From the NCBI RefSeq assembly GCF_000368865.1, contig NZ_KB849726.1:727166-791165 (forward strand): a DNA stretch of 64,000 nt, given 5' to 3'. A program made the position numbers and the translations under genes. Every line of letters begins with the position of its first letter. The first letter of the stretch is position 1. Below the pieces are notes generated by a model that did not search any database, had not been told where the DNA came from, and saw nothing but the letters and a program-made list of their open reading frames with translations. The stretch comes from Acinetobacter bouvetii DSM 14964 = CIP 107468 (lineage in GTDB: Bacteria; Pseudomonadota; Gammaproteobacteria; Pseudomonadales; Moraxellaceae). Below, in pieces: positions 16,527-24,679 of the stretch.

Positions 16527-17516
16527 TTAAGCTTGAATTTCTGCATCAAGGCCGAAAGATTGGCGCAGCAGTGTACTTAATTGTTCACGGGCTTTAATAA
16601 AGCCATCAATGCCGCCTTGCAGCAACTGAAAAGACATCAAGTCATGTTCCAGCTGCGCTTTAAATGATGCCTTATCCAGCGAAGCAATAGGGTGATCTGT
16701 ATGCGGCTGCGCGTGATCATCAGAGAGCTGCAAATCAACTTGCTGCTGATCTTGCTCCAGCTCGGCAAGCAAGTTCGGCGATACGGTCAATAAATCACAT
16801 CCGGCAAGACCCAGCACCTGTGCTGTGCTGCGGAAGCTGGCTCCCATAATTTCCGTTTTAATGCCGTTTTGCTTGTAGTAATGATAAATCTGTTTGACTG
16901 AGAGTACGCCAGGATCTTTATCAATTGGATAGCTGTCCACATTTTCAGCTTTTTTATACCAGTCTAAAATACGGCCCACAAAAGGTGAGATCAGCGTGAC
17001 GTTGGCTTCTGCACAGGCCTGCGCCTGATGCAGGCCGAACAGCAGGGTTAGGTTGCAGTTAATGCCTTCCGCTTGCAAGGCTTTGGCGGCTTGAATGCCT
17101 TCCCATGTTGAAGCGATTTTAATTAAAATGCGCTTTTGATCGATACCGTACTGTTTATAAAGCGCAAGCAATTCTTTCGCTTTGGCAATGGTTGCCTCTG
17201 TATCATAAGACAGGGCCGCATCGACTTCAGTGGAAACCCGGCCTTCAATCAATTTTAAAATTTCAACGCCAAATTTGACGGTCAAAATATCAATAGTGCG
17301 TTCAATTAATTCATCGCCTGCATAACCTTCTTCTTTGGCTTGAGCAAAAGCATTTTCAATCAGTTCTTTATTTTCAGTCTGATTGGCTGCTGCGGTAATA
17401 AGTGAAGGGTTCGTGGTTGCATCCAAAGGACGAAATTTTTCAATTGCAGATAAGTCACTGCTGTCTGCAACTATCGTCGTCATGCTTTTTAATTGGTTTA
17501 ATGCAGATTGTGTCAT
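16527..17516 (-). CDS. tal: Transaldolase (class I)
   Basis: A 329-residue enzyme of the TalA/TalB subfamily, which exchanges a dihydroxyacetone unit between sedoheptulose 7-phosphate and glyceraldehyde 3-phosphate in the non-oxidative pentose phosphate pathway. Motifs are DATTNPSLITAA near residue 33 and RILIKIASTWEGIQAA near 130, where the first lysine after the isoleucines is the Schiff-base residue. MGASFRSTAQVLGLAGCDLLT covers the phosphate-binding end, written here only as SFRSTAQVLGLAGCD. It appears monocistronic with its own terminator. Confidence 0.96.
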   Translation of the reverse strand: MTQSALNQLKSMTTIVADSSDLSAIEKFRPLDATTNPSLITAAANQTENKELIENAFAQAKEEGYAGDELIERTIDILTVKFGVEILKLIEGRVSTEVDAALSYDTEATIAKAKELLALYKQYGIDQKRILIKIASTWEGIQAAKALQAEGINCNLTLLFGLHQAQACAEANVTLISPFVGRILDWYKKAENVDSYPIDKDPGVLSVKQIYHYYKQNGIKTEIMGASFRSTAQVLGLAGCDLLTVSPNLLAELEQDQQQVDLQLSDDHAQPHTDHPIASLDKASFKAQLEHDLMSFQLLQGGIDGFIKAREQLSTLLRQSFGLDAEIQA

Positions 17517-17605
17517 TGATATCTAATTCTTAAAGTTATTGCCTGTACATTCTTTTATATCACAAACTTGATTTAACCCAAGCGCCTTGCATAAATCCAT
17601 CGCTG

Positions 17606-18496
17606 CTAAAATGTATTTTTTCGCAGATTTCTGATGTGATTAATCAAAAAACGAGCAGCTGCGCCTTGCTGGCTTTCACGATTCCAGACTAAATCGACAA
17701 AGTATTCAAATTTTGGAGTGAAGTCTGCGAAGTTTAAAATTTTCAGCTGCTGTTTCAGCAAGGGGTTTTCATTCAGCATGGCTTCGGGCAGCACGCCCCA
17801 GCCTAAATTTTGCAAAATCATGGCGCAGGCAGAATGATGATTATCCGTGCGCCAGTAATTTTTTGAGTAAAGCAGTTCGGGCTTAATGCTGCGGTCGCGG
17901 CTGGCCACCACAATTTGACGGCTCTGCAGAATTTGCTCAAAACTGATTTTTGGATACTGTGCGAGTAAATAATCTTTGGATGCAACCGGAACCAAAGCCT
18001 GGCGCTTCAGCTCGATAAACTGCTCATTGCTTTCCAGCTGTTCTCGTTCAAACATCAAGGCAAATTGAGCTGTTCCATTAACCAGCATTTTTTGTGCATC
18101 TTCCTGCGGCGCGGTGAAAATATTGATTTGCAGCTCAGGAAACTGTTTTTCCAGCGCCGCGATATAATCGGTCCAATGGGTGTGCAGCAGTTCCGAAACC
18201 ACCACAATGTTTAATGCAGACTCCAGACCGGAGCTAAGCGCCAAAGCATGCTGTTTCCATTGGTTCATTTCTATCAGCAATTGTTCAGTCTTTTCAAATA
18301 GCGTGATGGCCTGTGCAGTTGGAACAGGTTCACGGCCAGCACGATTGAAAAGCTTGAGGTCTAAATCAATTTCTAAATTGGCGATGGACATGCTGACGGC
18401 AGAAGGGACTTTTCCCAGTTTGCGCGCCGCGGCTGAAAAAGATCCTGTCTGCATGACTGTTTTGAAAATAAGAAGCTGTTCTTGATTGATGTTCAT
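17606..18496 (-). CDS. aceR: LysR-type regulator, AceR-like, divergent from aceI
   Basis: A 296-residue LysR regulator. The helix-turn-helix is at about 15-60, with TGSFSAAARKLGKVPSAVSM, then a typical effector-binding domain. The ATG at 18496 was chosen because AAGGTG precedes it; an ATG eight codons upstream has no such site. It is divergent from an AceI-type pump, as in A. baumannii, where AceR activates aceI in response to chlorhexidine. The gene symbol rests on this context and should be confirmed. A LysR site lies between the genes. Confidence 0.85.
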   Translation of the reverse strand: MNINQEQLLIFKTVMQTGSFSAAARKLGKVPSAVSMSIANLEIDLDLKLFNRAGREPVPTAQAITLFEKTEQLLIEMNQWKQHALALSSGLESALNIVVVSELLHTHWTDYIAALEKQFPELQINIFTAPQEDAQKMLVNGTAQFALMFEREQLESNEQFIELKRQALVPVASKDYLLAQYPKISFEQILQSRQIVVASRDRSIKPELLYSKNYWRTDNHHSACAMILQNLGWGVLPEAMLNENPLLKQQLKILNFADFTPKFEYFVDLVWNRESQQGAAARFLINHIRNLRKNTF

Positions 18497-18535
18497 GGGC
18501 ACCTTGCAGTGGCTATGCATTCATTATGTATCTAA

Positions 18536-18556
18536 TCTATCAAATATATTGAAAGA
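18536..18556. promoter_or_regulatory. LysR-type binding dyad between aceR and aceI
   Basis: Arms TCTATCAA and TTGAAAGA match at 7 of 8 positions around a five-base centre, enclosing T-N11-A (T at 18540, A at 18552). This is the canonical LysR recognition pattern, about 70 to 90 bases before the aceI start. Confidence 0.65.
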
Positions 18557-18627
18557 ATCTAACTGGATTAATCAATTTAATGAAAATAAAATGCACCACA
18601 TATTAATGATCTAGAAGAGAGTCTAAA

Positions 18628-19053
18628 ATGTTGATTTCCAAGAGAAGGATTATTCATGCGCTAAGCTATGAGATCATCCTGTTGGTGATCATTGCTATCG
18701 CGCTCAGTTTTATTTTTGAAGTTCCGATGGAAGTGACTGGCACATTGGGAATTGCAATGGCGCTTACTTCTGTGATTTGGAACATGATTTTCAATCATTT
18801 TTTCGAAAAATTTGAAGCAAAAAGAAAGTTAAAAAGAACCGTTGGCGTGCGTATGCTGCATGCTGTTGGTTTTGAAGGCGGGTTAATGCTGGCGACGATT
18901 CCGATGGTGGCGTATGCCATGGAAATGAGTATTTGGCAGGCTATTCTGCTGGATTTCAGCATGACCATGTGTATTTTAGTTTATACATTTATTTTCCAAT
19001 GGTGTTATGACCATTTAGAAGCACACCTAGGATATCAGCCTAAATATCGATAA
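18628..19053 (+). CDS. aceI: PACE family efflux protein, AceI-type
   Basis: A 141-residue inner-membrane protein with four helices arranged as two bacterial transmembrane pairs, as in AceI of Acinetobacter. Glu15 in HALSYEIILL matches the essential proton-linked glutamate. Other family motifs are IWNMIFNHFFEKFE and the second repeat RMLHAVGFEGGLML, and the tail is positively charged. The family exports chlorhexidine and short-chain diamines by proton antiport. A hairpin terminator follows. Confidence 0.92.
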   Translation: MLISKRRIIHALSYEIILLVIIAIALSFIFEVPMEVTGTLGIAMALTSVIWNMIFNHFFEKFEAKRKLKRTVGVRMLHAVGFEGGLMLATIPMVAYAMEMSIWQAILLDFSMTMCILVYTFIFQWCYDHLEAHLGYQPKYR

Positions 19054-19077
19054 ATTTCATGTAAAAATAACACAATG

Positions 19078-19104
19078 ACCCAAAATGACATGCTTGGGTT
19101 TTTG
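19078..19104 (+). terminator. Terminator of aceI
   Basis: Arms ACCCAA and TTGGGT with a ten-base loop, followed by TTTTTG. Confidence 0.6.
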
Positions 19105-19243
19105 TGGATATAAAAATCATTCCTTTTTTAACATATGATAAAAATTGTAAACAAAAAATAAGCATAATTATTCACTTAGTGTGATGGTTATTCGAAAAAT
19201 AAATTTGTTTATGAATTCATCATGTCGAAAAAGGAATGAGACA

Positions 19244-20356
19244 ATGAAATTAGGCTTAATTGCTGTGCCATTGATTTTAATGGGTGTAACACAGGCAGGG
19301 GTCGCAGCCACACAGGGGAATTTTAAACGCTTTTCGGTTTCTGCAGGCTGGCTGCATGTCATGCCGCAAGGAAAAGCCAATCCGTTTAATATTAATACAG
19401 CAGTGAAGGATGGTACCCAATCTACAGTAGGCAAGATAAGTCAGGGGGCTTTTATTGACTCCATTGATCCAAATGCAACAATAGATAATGGTGTAGATCC
19501 TGAACCAATAAATTTAAAAGCAGGCCTTTTAAAAATGTTTGACCAAGGCTTAGCAGATGTAATTGGTGATGGTAAGGGGAATATTAGTGAGGTTTTTACC
19601 GGAACAGCGACCGTAAATGGTTTGGAAGAATGGCAATCAGAAAGTACCGGTCTTGAAGCGGAGGACGTTGATACATTAGGCTTAACCATTAACTACTATA
19701 TGAATGATAATGTATCTTTACAGCTGATCGGCGGTATTCCGCCGAAAGTTGATATTAAAGGCAAAGGTGAAATATTTGCTCCATTAAGTGGACTGGCATT
19801 GCCGACAGGCGTTGCAGCTATGATTTTTCCTGATGGCTTGCCTTTAGGCCAAGATATTCCTATTACAAATCTTGGCAATAAATCTAAAGCGGCGACTGCA
19901 CGCGCTTGGACACCTGCATTGGAAGCACAGTATCAGTTTGGGAAAAGCGGCATAAATAAATTTAGACCGTATGTAGGTGTTGGTCTTATGTATGCCTATT
20001 TTAATGACATTAAGCTCAACTCAGAAATTCGATCAGATTTGGAAGCTGCGGGTCATATGATTCAAAATGTTTTAGATAATAAAGCAGGGGCAGCATTAGA
20101 TGGTCAAGTATCCTCTGGTGTTATGCGTGTGGATGTCGATGCAGATGATGCAATTGCACCAATTGTTACCGCTGGTTTTACTTATGATTTGAATGACCAT
20201 TGGTACGGTGTGGCGTCAGTTTCTTATGCTAAATTGAATAATAAAACTACGATTAATGTTGTGAATGAATCTACAGGCCAACAGTTAATTCATGCAACAA
20301 CTAAAATTGATATTGATCCTTTAATTACTTATCTGGGTGTCGGATACCGCTTCTAA
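19244..20356 (+). CDS. OmpW family outer-membrane porin
   Basis: A 370-residue outer-membrane protein. The ATG at 19244 follows AAGGA and starts a signal peptide (MKLGLIAVPLILMG to about residue 25); upstream in-frame ATGs are not used. It is longer than E. coli OmpW (212) because of large loops between about 40-140 and 170-220. Beta-barrel signatures are TARAWTPALEAQYQFG, RPYVGVGLMYAYF, and the C-terminal signal ITYLGVGYRF ending in phenylalanine. OmpW/AlkL proteins admit hydrophobic or small polar solutes. A second, decayed OmpW gene lies at 30059-30317. Confidence 0.9.
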   Translation: MKLGLIAVPLILMGVTQAGVAATQGNFKRFSVSAGWLHVMPQGKANPFNINTAVKDGTQSTVGKISQGAFIDSIDPNATIDNGVDPEPINLKAGLLKMFDQGLADVIGDGKGNISEVFTGTATVNGLEEWQSESTGLEAEDVDTLGLTINYYMNDNVSLQLIGGIPPKVDIKGKGEIFAPLSGLALPTGVAAMIFPDGLPLGQDIPITNLGNKSKAATARAWTPALEAQYQFGKSGINKFRPYVGVGLMYAYFNDIKLNSEIRSDLEAAGHMIQNVLDNKAGAALDGQVSSGVMRVDVDADDAIAPIVTAGFTYDLNDHWYGVASVSYAKLNNKTTINVVNESTGQQLIHATTKIDIDPLITYLGVGYRF

Positions 20357-20370
20357 ATATCAATAAGTAA

Positions 20371-20397
20371 AAAACCGCTCATCAGAGCGGTTTTTTA
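20371..20397 (+). terminator. Terminator of ompW
   Basis: Arms AACCGCTC and GAGCGGTT with a short loop, then TTTTTT. Confidence 0.9.
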
Positions 20398-20415
20398 CTT
20401 TCAAGCGTAAAAGGA

Positions 20416-21957
20416 TTATTTTTCTACAATCGCAGTCACACCTTGACCGCCAGCCGCACAGATCGAGATTAATACACGGCCTGAACCTTTTTGATTAATC
20501 AGTTTTGCAGCTGTAGCTAAAATACGTCCGCCCGTTGCGGCAAATGGATGGCCTGCAGCCAAAGATGAACCATTAACATTCAGCTTAGTACGGTTAATTG
20601 AACCTAAAGGTGCATCCAAACCTAAACGGTCTTTACAGAATTTAGGGTCTTCCCACGCTTTAAGCGTAGACAATACTTGAGAAGCAAATGCTTCATGAAT
20701 TTCGTAGTAGTCAAAGTCTTGAAGCTTAATACCGGCACGGTTAAGCATGCGCGGAACTGCATACGCAGGCGCCATCAGCAAACCTTCTTTTTTACCTACA
20801 AAATCTACCGCCGCTGTTTCTTGGAAGCTTAAGTAAGCCAAAATTTCATGGCCATTTGCTTTCGCCCATTCTTCAGAGGCTAAAAGCACGCAAGATGCGC
20901 CGTCAGTTAAAGGCGTAGAGTTGCCGGCAGTCATTGTGCGGCCGTCGCCTTTACCAAAAACAGGCTTTAATTTCGCCAGTTTTTCGACTGAAGATTCAGG
21001 GCGCAAATTATTGTCGCGCTCTAAACCAAGGAATGGCGTAATCAAATCATCGAAGAAACCTTCTTCGTAGGCTTTAGCCATTTTTTGGTGAGAAGTCGCA
21101 GCCAGCTCGTCTTGCGCTTCGCGTGGAATACCCCATTCAAGCGCTGTAATGGCTTGATGGTCACCCATTGAAAGGCCTGTGCGCGGTTCGCCATTTTTAG
21201 GCGCATCCATTAAATCTTTAAGATTGATTTTAGTTAAAGCTTTTAAACGGTCTTTACCAGTTTTCGCAATGTTCAATTCAAGCAAAGCTTTACGCAGGCC
21301 GTCACCGAAAGCGATTGGCGCATCAGAAGTGGTATCTACACCGCCAGCAACACCGACTTCAATTTGACCCAAGGCAATTTTGTTGGCAACAAGGAAGGCC
21401 GCTTGTAAACCGGTGCCGCAAGCTTGCTGAATATCGTAAGCAGGTGTTTCAGGAGCAAGTTCAGTATTTAATACACACTCGCGAGTCATGTTAAAGTCAC
21501 GGCTATGCTTTAAAACTGCGCCAGCAACCACTTCGTCTAAACGCTGGCCTTGCAGGTTAAAGCGTTCTACCAAACCATTTAATGCTGCAGTAAACATGTC
21601 TGTATTTGATGCAGTGAAATAAGCGCCATTAGAGCGGGCGAATGGAATGCGGTTGCCGCCAATGATAGCAACGCGGCGGACAGTGTTTTGGCTCATGGTT
21701 TTATCCTGTTGAACAGAAGTTTGAGTTGTTTGTTTTAAAGCTGTATTTGATGGCGCTGCAGTTGTCGAAGCTGGGCTCTTGCTGGCGTTGCGTGCTGACG
21801 CTGCGCGAGGGCGGGCCGGTTTAGCTGCAGCAGCTGCTGACTTTGCCGCAGGCGCTGGTTTTTTTGCTGTGCGCGGAGCTGTGGTTTTTGATGGTTTTGA
21901 CACAGCGGGTTCAGCAGAATTTTCGGCTGCTGGATTTTCTTGAGTTGTTTTGCTCAT
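20416..21957 (-). CDS. Acetyl-CoA C-acyltransferase (thiolase, FadA2/FadI-like) with a disordered basic N-terminal extension
   Basis: Thiolases cleave 3-ketoacyl-CoA or condense two acyl-CoA. The catalytic core (about 426 residues) starts at MSQNTVRR and has the nucleophile cysteine in QQACGTGLQAAF, the histidine in YEIHEAFASQV and the second cysteine in SICAAGGQG, so it looks active. About 87 residues rich in Ala, Pro, Lys, Ser and Thr precede it. Two starts are plausible: ATG 21957 (GGA upstream) includes the tail, and ATG 21696, with AGGA six bases before it, gives only the core. The gene is divergent from the FabG4-like reductase, as in mycobacterial fadA2. Confidence 0.9.
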   Translation of the reverse strand: MSKTTQENPAAENSAEPAVSKPSKTTAPRTAKKPAPAAKSAAAAAKPARPRAASARNASKSPASTTAAPSNTALKQTTQTSVQQDKTMSQNTVRRVAIIGGNRIPFARSNGAYFTASNTDMFTAALNGLVERFNLQGQRLDEVVAGAVLKHSRDFNMTRECVLNTELAPETPAYDIQQACGTGLQAAFLVANKIALGQIEVGVAGGVDTTSDAPIAFGDGLRKALLELNIAKTGKDRLKALTKINLKDLMDAPKNGEPRTGLSMGDHQAITALEWGIPREAQDELAATSHQKMAKAYEEGFFDDLITPFLGLERDNNLRPESSVEKLAKLKPVFGKGDGRTMTAGNSTPLTDGASCVLLASEEWAKANGHEILAYLSFQETAAVDFVGKKEGLLMAPAYAVPRMLNRAGIKLQDFDYYEIHEAFASQVLSTLKAWEDPKFCKDRLGLDAPLGSINRTKLNVNGSSLAAGHPFAATGGRILATAAKLINQKGSGRVLISICAAGGQGVTAIVEK

Positions 21958-22197
21958 AAGGCTTTTCCAAGCATGTAAAAGTATTTCTGGACAGTACATT
22001 AACATATTCAATGAGGGGCTGAATTGACTAGAATGACATTGCAGAAAGCTTTCAGGTCAAGTCATCAAAACTGCAACTCAAGTATTATTCTAACGACACT
22101 GATGGATCTATTGAAATATAAGTCACTGACATCATATTGAAGTTAAAAGGATATCTTCAAAGCCATCAAAAAATTAATTTATTCGAGAGATACAAAC

Positions 22198-23589
22198 ATG
22201 ACTGACCAATACCAAGCTTTCTCAAAATCTCCAATTGGTAAATTTGTCATCAAAAATTTAGGTTTGCCTGCACCGACTTTCCTAGAGCGTTTTGAGTCTG
22301 CTACTCCTGTGGTAAAAGGTGCGGTACTTGTAGGCGCAGCGTCAAACAGTCCGCTGTCTGCATCTATTGCGCAAGTGTTGGCCAATATTCATGCAAATGC
22401 TTATGCAGGAAACAATTCTGAACTTCAGCAAGCTGCGGCCAAAGCAGGTTTAAACCTTGGCGCCTTTAATGAAGGCGACAAAGAATCAAAATTTAAAGTC
22501 GTGGTTTTTGATGCGTCAGGCATTGAAAATTCTGAGCAGCTGCATGAGCTGTACGCATTTTTCAATCCAATTGCGCGTCAAATTCAAGCGTCTGGCCGTG
22601 TAGTGGTTGTCGGCACAACGCCAGAAACTGCGCCTACGGTAAAACAGGCCATTGCACAGCGCGCATTAGAAGGCTTTGTGAAGTCGGTCGGTAAAGAGTT
22701 TAAAAAAGGCATTGCGGCTAATCTGGTTTATGTTGATGCCGGTGCTGAAGCAAACTTGGAGTCTGCACTTCGTTTTACGGTATCCCCGCGTTCTGCCTAT
22801 GTTTCAGGTCAAGTCATCCGTGTCTCTAAAGCAAACACTGTAGATGTGGATTGGGCAAAACCGCTTGCGGGTAAAACTGCTGTCGTCACTGGCGCGAGCC
22901 GCGGCATTGGCGAGGCGATTGCGCATGTGCTTTCACGTGACGGCGCGCATGTTATTTGCTTAGATGTTCCGCAGCAGCAGGCAGACCTTGACCGTGTCGC
23001 CGGTGAAATTGGCGGTTCAACACTAGCCATTGATATTACCGCTGCGGATGCAGGCCAAAAAATTAAAGATGCCGCTGCAGCGCAGGGCGGTTTGGATATT
23101 ATTGTGCACAACGCCGGCATTACCCGCGACAAAACGTTGGCCAATATGAAGCCGGAACTTTGGGACTTGGTGATTAACATTAACTTGTCTGCGATTGAGC
23201 GTGTAAATGATTATTTACTGGCTAACGATGGCTTCAATGCCAATGGCCGCATTGTGTGCGTATCGTCAATTTCAGGCATTGCGGGCAACTTGGGTCAAAC
23301 CAACTATGCAGCCTCTAAAGCCGGCGTGATTGGCGTGGTGAAGTTTACTGCGCCGTTGCTTAAAAACGGTGTAACCATTAATGCTGTCGCGCCAGGCTTT
23401 ATTGAAACGCAAATGACGGCAGCCATTCCATTTGCAATCCGCGAAGCGGGGCGCCGTATGAATTCAATGAGCCAAGGCGGTTTGCCAGTAGATGTTGCTG
23501 AAACGATTGCCATGTTTGCATCTACAGCATCTACAGGTTTGAACGGCAACGTGGTTCGCGTTTGCGGTCAAAGCTTGTTAGGGGCTTAA
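22198..23589 (+). CDS. 3-oxoacyl-(CoA/ACP) reductase, high-molecular-weight FabG (FabG4-like)
   Basis: A 463-residue short-chain dehydrogenase with two Rossmann domains. The N-terminal domain (1-210) lacks a clear dinucleotide motif and resembles the flavodoxin-like part of mycobacterial FabG4. The C-terminal domain (about 215-463) is a complete reductase: VVTGASRGIGEAIAH, HNAGITRDKTLANM, catalytic serine in CVSSISGIAGN and YAASKAG (Tyr, Lys). It probably reduces 3-ketoacyl thioesters with NADPH or NADH. It is divergent from the thiolase and upstream of the MaoC hydratase, forming a fatty-acyl processing set. Confidence 0.92.
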   Translation: MTDQYQAFSKSPIGKFVIKNLGLPAPTFLERFESATPVVKGAVLVGAASNSPLSASIAQVLANIHANAYAGNNSELQQAAAKAGLNLGAFNEGDKESKFKVVVFDASGIENSEQLHELYAFFNPIARQIQASGRVVVVGTTPETAPTVKQAIAQRALEGFVKSVGKEFKKGIAANLVYVDAGAEANLESALRFTVSPRSAYVSGQVIRVSKANTVDVDWAKPLAGKTAVVTGASRGIGEAIAHVLSRDGAHVICLDVPQQQADLDRVAGEIGGSTLAIDITAADAGQKIKDAAAAQGGLDIIVHNAGITRDKTLANMKPELWDLVININLSAIERVNDYLLANDGFNANGRIVCVSSISGIAGNLGQTNYAASKAGVIGVVKFTAPLLKNGVTINAVAPGFIETQMTAAIPFAIREAGRRMNSMSQGGLPVDVAETIAMFASTASTGLNGNVVRVCGQSLLGA

Positions 23590-23607
23590 TGAATCCCTCT
23601 TAAAATT

Positions 23608-23710
23608 CCCTCTCCTTTAAGGAGAGGGTTAGGGAGAGGTAAAAACTTACTATAAAGGGACATGGGGCTACCCTCATCCCAGCCTTCTCCCAGAGGGAGA
23701 AGGGGCTTTT
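23608..23710. repeat. REP-like inverted doublet between fabG4-like and maoC genes
   Basis: Two related hairpins face each other. The first (23608-23628) has arms CCCTCTCC and GGAGAGGG; the second (23683-23703) has arms CCTTCTCCC and GGGAGAAGG. The flank of one (GGTTAGGGAGAGG) matches the reverse complement of the other flank (CCCTCATCCCAGCC) with few changes. This is the arrangement of a BIME or REP pair. It may also act as an attenuator between the two genes. Confidence 0.75.
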
Positions 23711-23745
23711 AAAACATTGAAATAAAAACTTCTCAAAGGTTCAGT

Positions 23746-24600
23746 ATGAATACTCGCCATTTCAGTCAGCTGCCAAAACCTTATTTGGCTTATCCGAAAG
23801 TCATTCAAGGTTTGATTTTTAAAAAGCCGAAAGGTGAAAAAGTTCTGCCGCAAGTTGAATATGTGGTGGATTCATTTCAAGTCGATGCAAAACATCTCAA
23901 AGCCTATAACGAAGTGTGCGGCTTTAAAAATAATGGCTATATTCCTGCCATCTATTTAGCTGTACTGTCACAGAGCCTGCAAATGCACATGATGACGCAG
24001 GAAGCGTTTCCGTTTGCTGTTTTAGGTTTGGTGCATATCCGCAACCAAATCAAGCAGCACCGCAAAGTGGGTGTGAATGAGCAGCTGAGCCTATCCTGCA
24101 AATTCGGTGAATTGAAACCGCATGATAAAGGCGTGCAGTTTGATTTTATTACGACAGTAAAAGTAGGCAATGAGGTTGTTGTAGAAGCTTTAACAACTTA
24201 TTTAGCGCGTCAAAAAACCAATGGCGGCGCTGGCGCCAAACCTGCGGAAAGCAAAGCACCTGAATATCAATTGGCTGCAACTTGGGATGTGTCTGAAAAT
24301 ACCGGCCGCCGCTATGCGATGACCTCAGGTGATTTCAACTTAATCCACATTCATGCCGTGACGGCAAAAGCCTTTGGTTTTAAACAGGCCATTGCGCATG
24401 GCATGTGGAGCAAAGCAAAAGCCCTATCTAATTTGAATTTGCCAGAGGCGTATGAAGCAGACGTTTGGTTTAAATTGCCGATGTATTTACCGTCTAAAGT
24501 TGAATTTTTAACGGCGGAACAAGGCAAAGATACCGCGTTTCTGATTCGCAATGCGAAGAGTCAAAAACCGCATGTGACTGGTTCAGTCAAAGCGCTGTAA
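23746..24600 (+). CDS. MaoC-like (R)-specific acyl-CoA hydratase, HtdX-like
   Basis: A 284-residue double-hotdog protein. The C-terminal hotdog carries the hydratase-2 motif SGDFNLIHIHAVTAKAFGF (about residues 188-206), with the catalytic aspartate and histidine, followed by QAIAHGMWSKAKAL. The N-terminal hotdog (10-150) has lost this motif, as in HtdX. It would hydrate trans-2-enoyl-CoA to the (R)-3-hydroxy thioester, complementing the FabG-like and thiolase neighbours. AAAGG lies six bases before the ATG and a terminator follows. Confidence 0.88.
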   Translation: MNTRHFSQLPKPYLAYPKVIQGLIFKKPKGEKVLPQVEYVVDSFQVDAKHLKAYNEVCGFKNNGYIPAIYLAVLSQSLQMHMMTQEAFPFAVLGLVHIRNQIKQHRKVGVNEQLSLSCKFGELKPHDKGVQFDFITTVKVGNEVVVEALTTYLARQKTNGGAGAKPAESKAPEYQLAATWDVSENTGRRYAMTSGDFNLIHIHAVTAKAFGFKQAIAHGMWSKAKALSNLNLPEAYEADVWFKLPMYLPSKVEFLTAEQGKDTAFLIRNAKSQKPHVTGSVKAL

Positions 24601-24611
24601 GAGAAGAAACT

Positions 24612-24643
24612 AAGCCTAAATCAGAGATGATTTAGGCTTTTTA
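24612..24643 (+). terminator. Terminator after the maoC-like gene
   Basis: Arms AAGCCTAAATCA and TGATTTAGGCTT with a GAGA loop and a T tail. Confidence 0.9.
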
Positions 24644-24679
24644 AATGTGATAATGCGGGAAATAAATAAGGCCAAGGAT

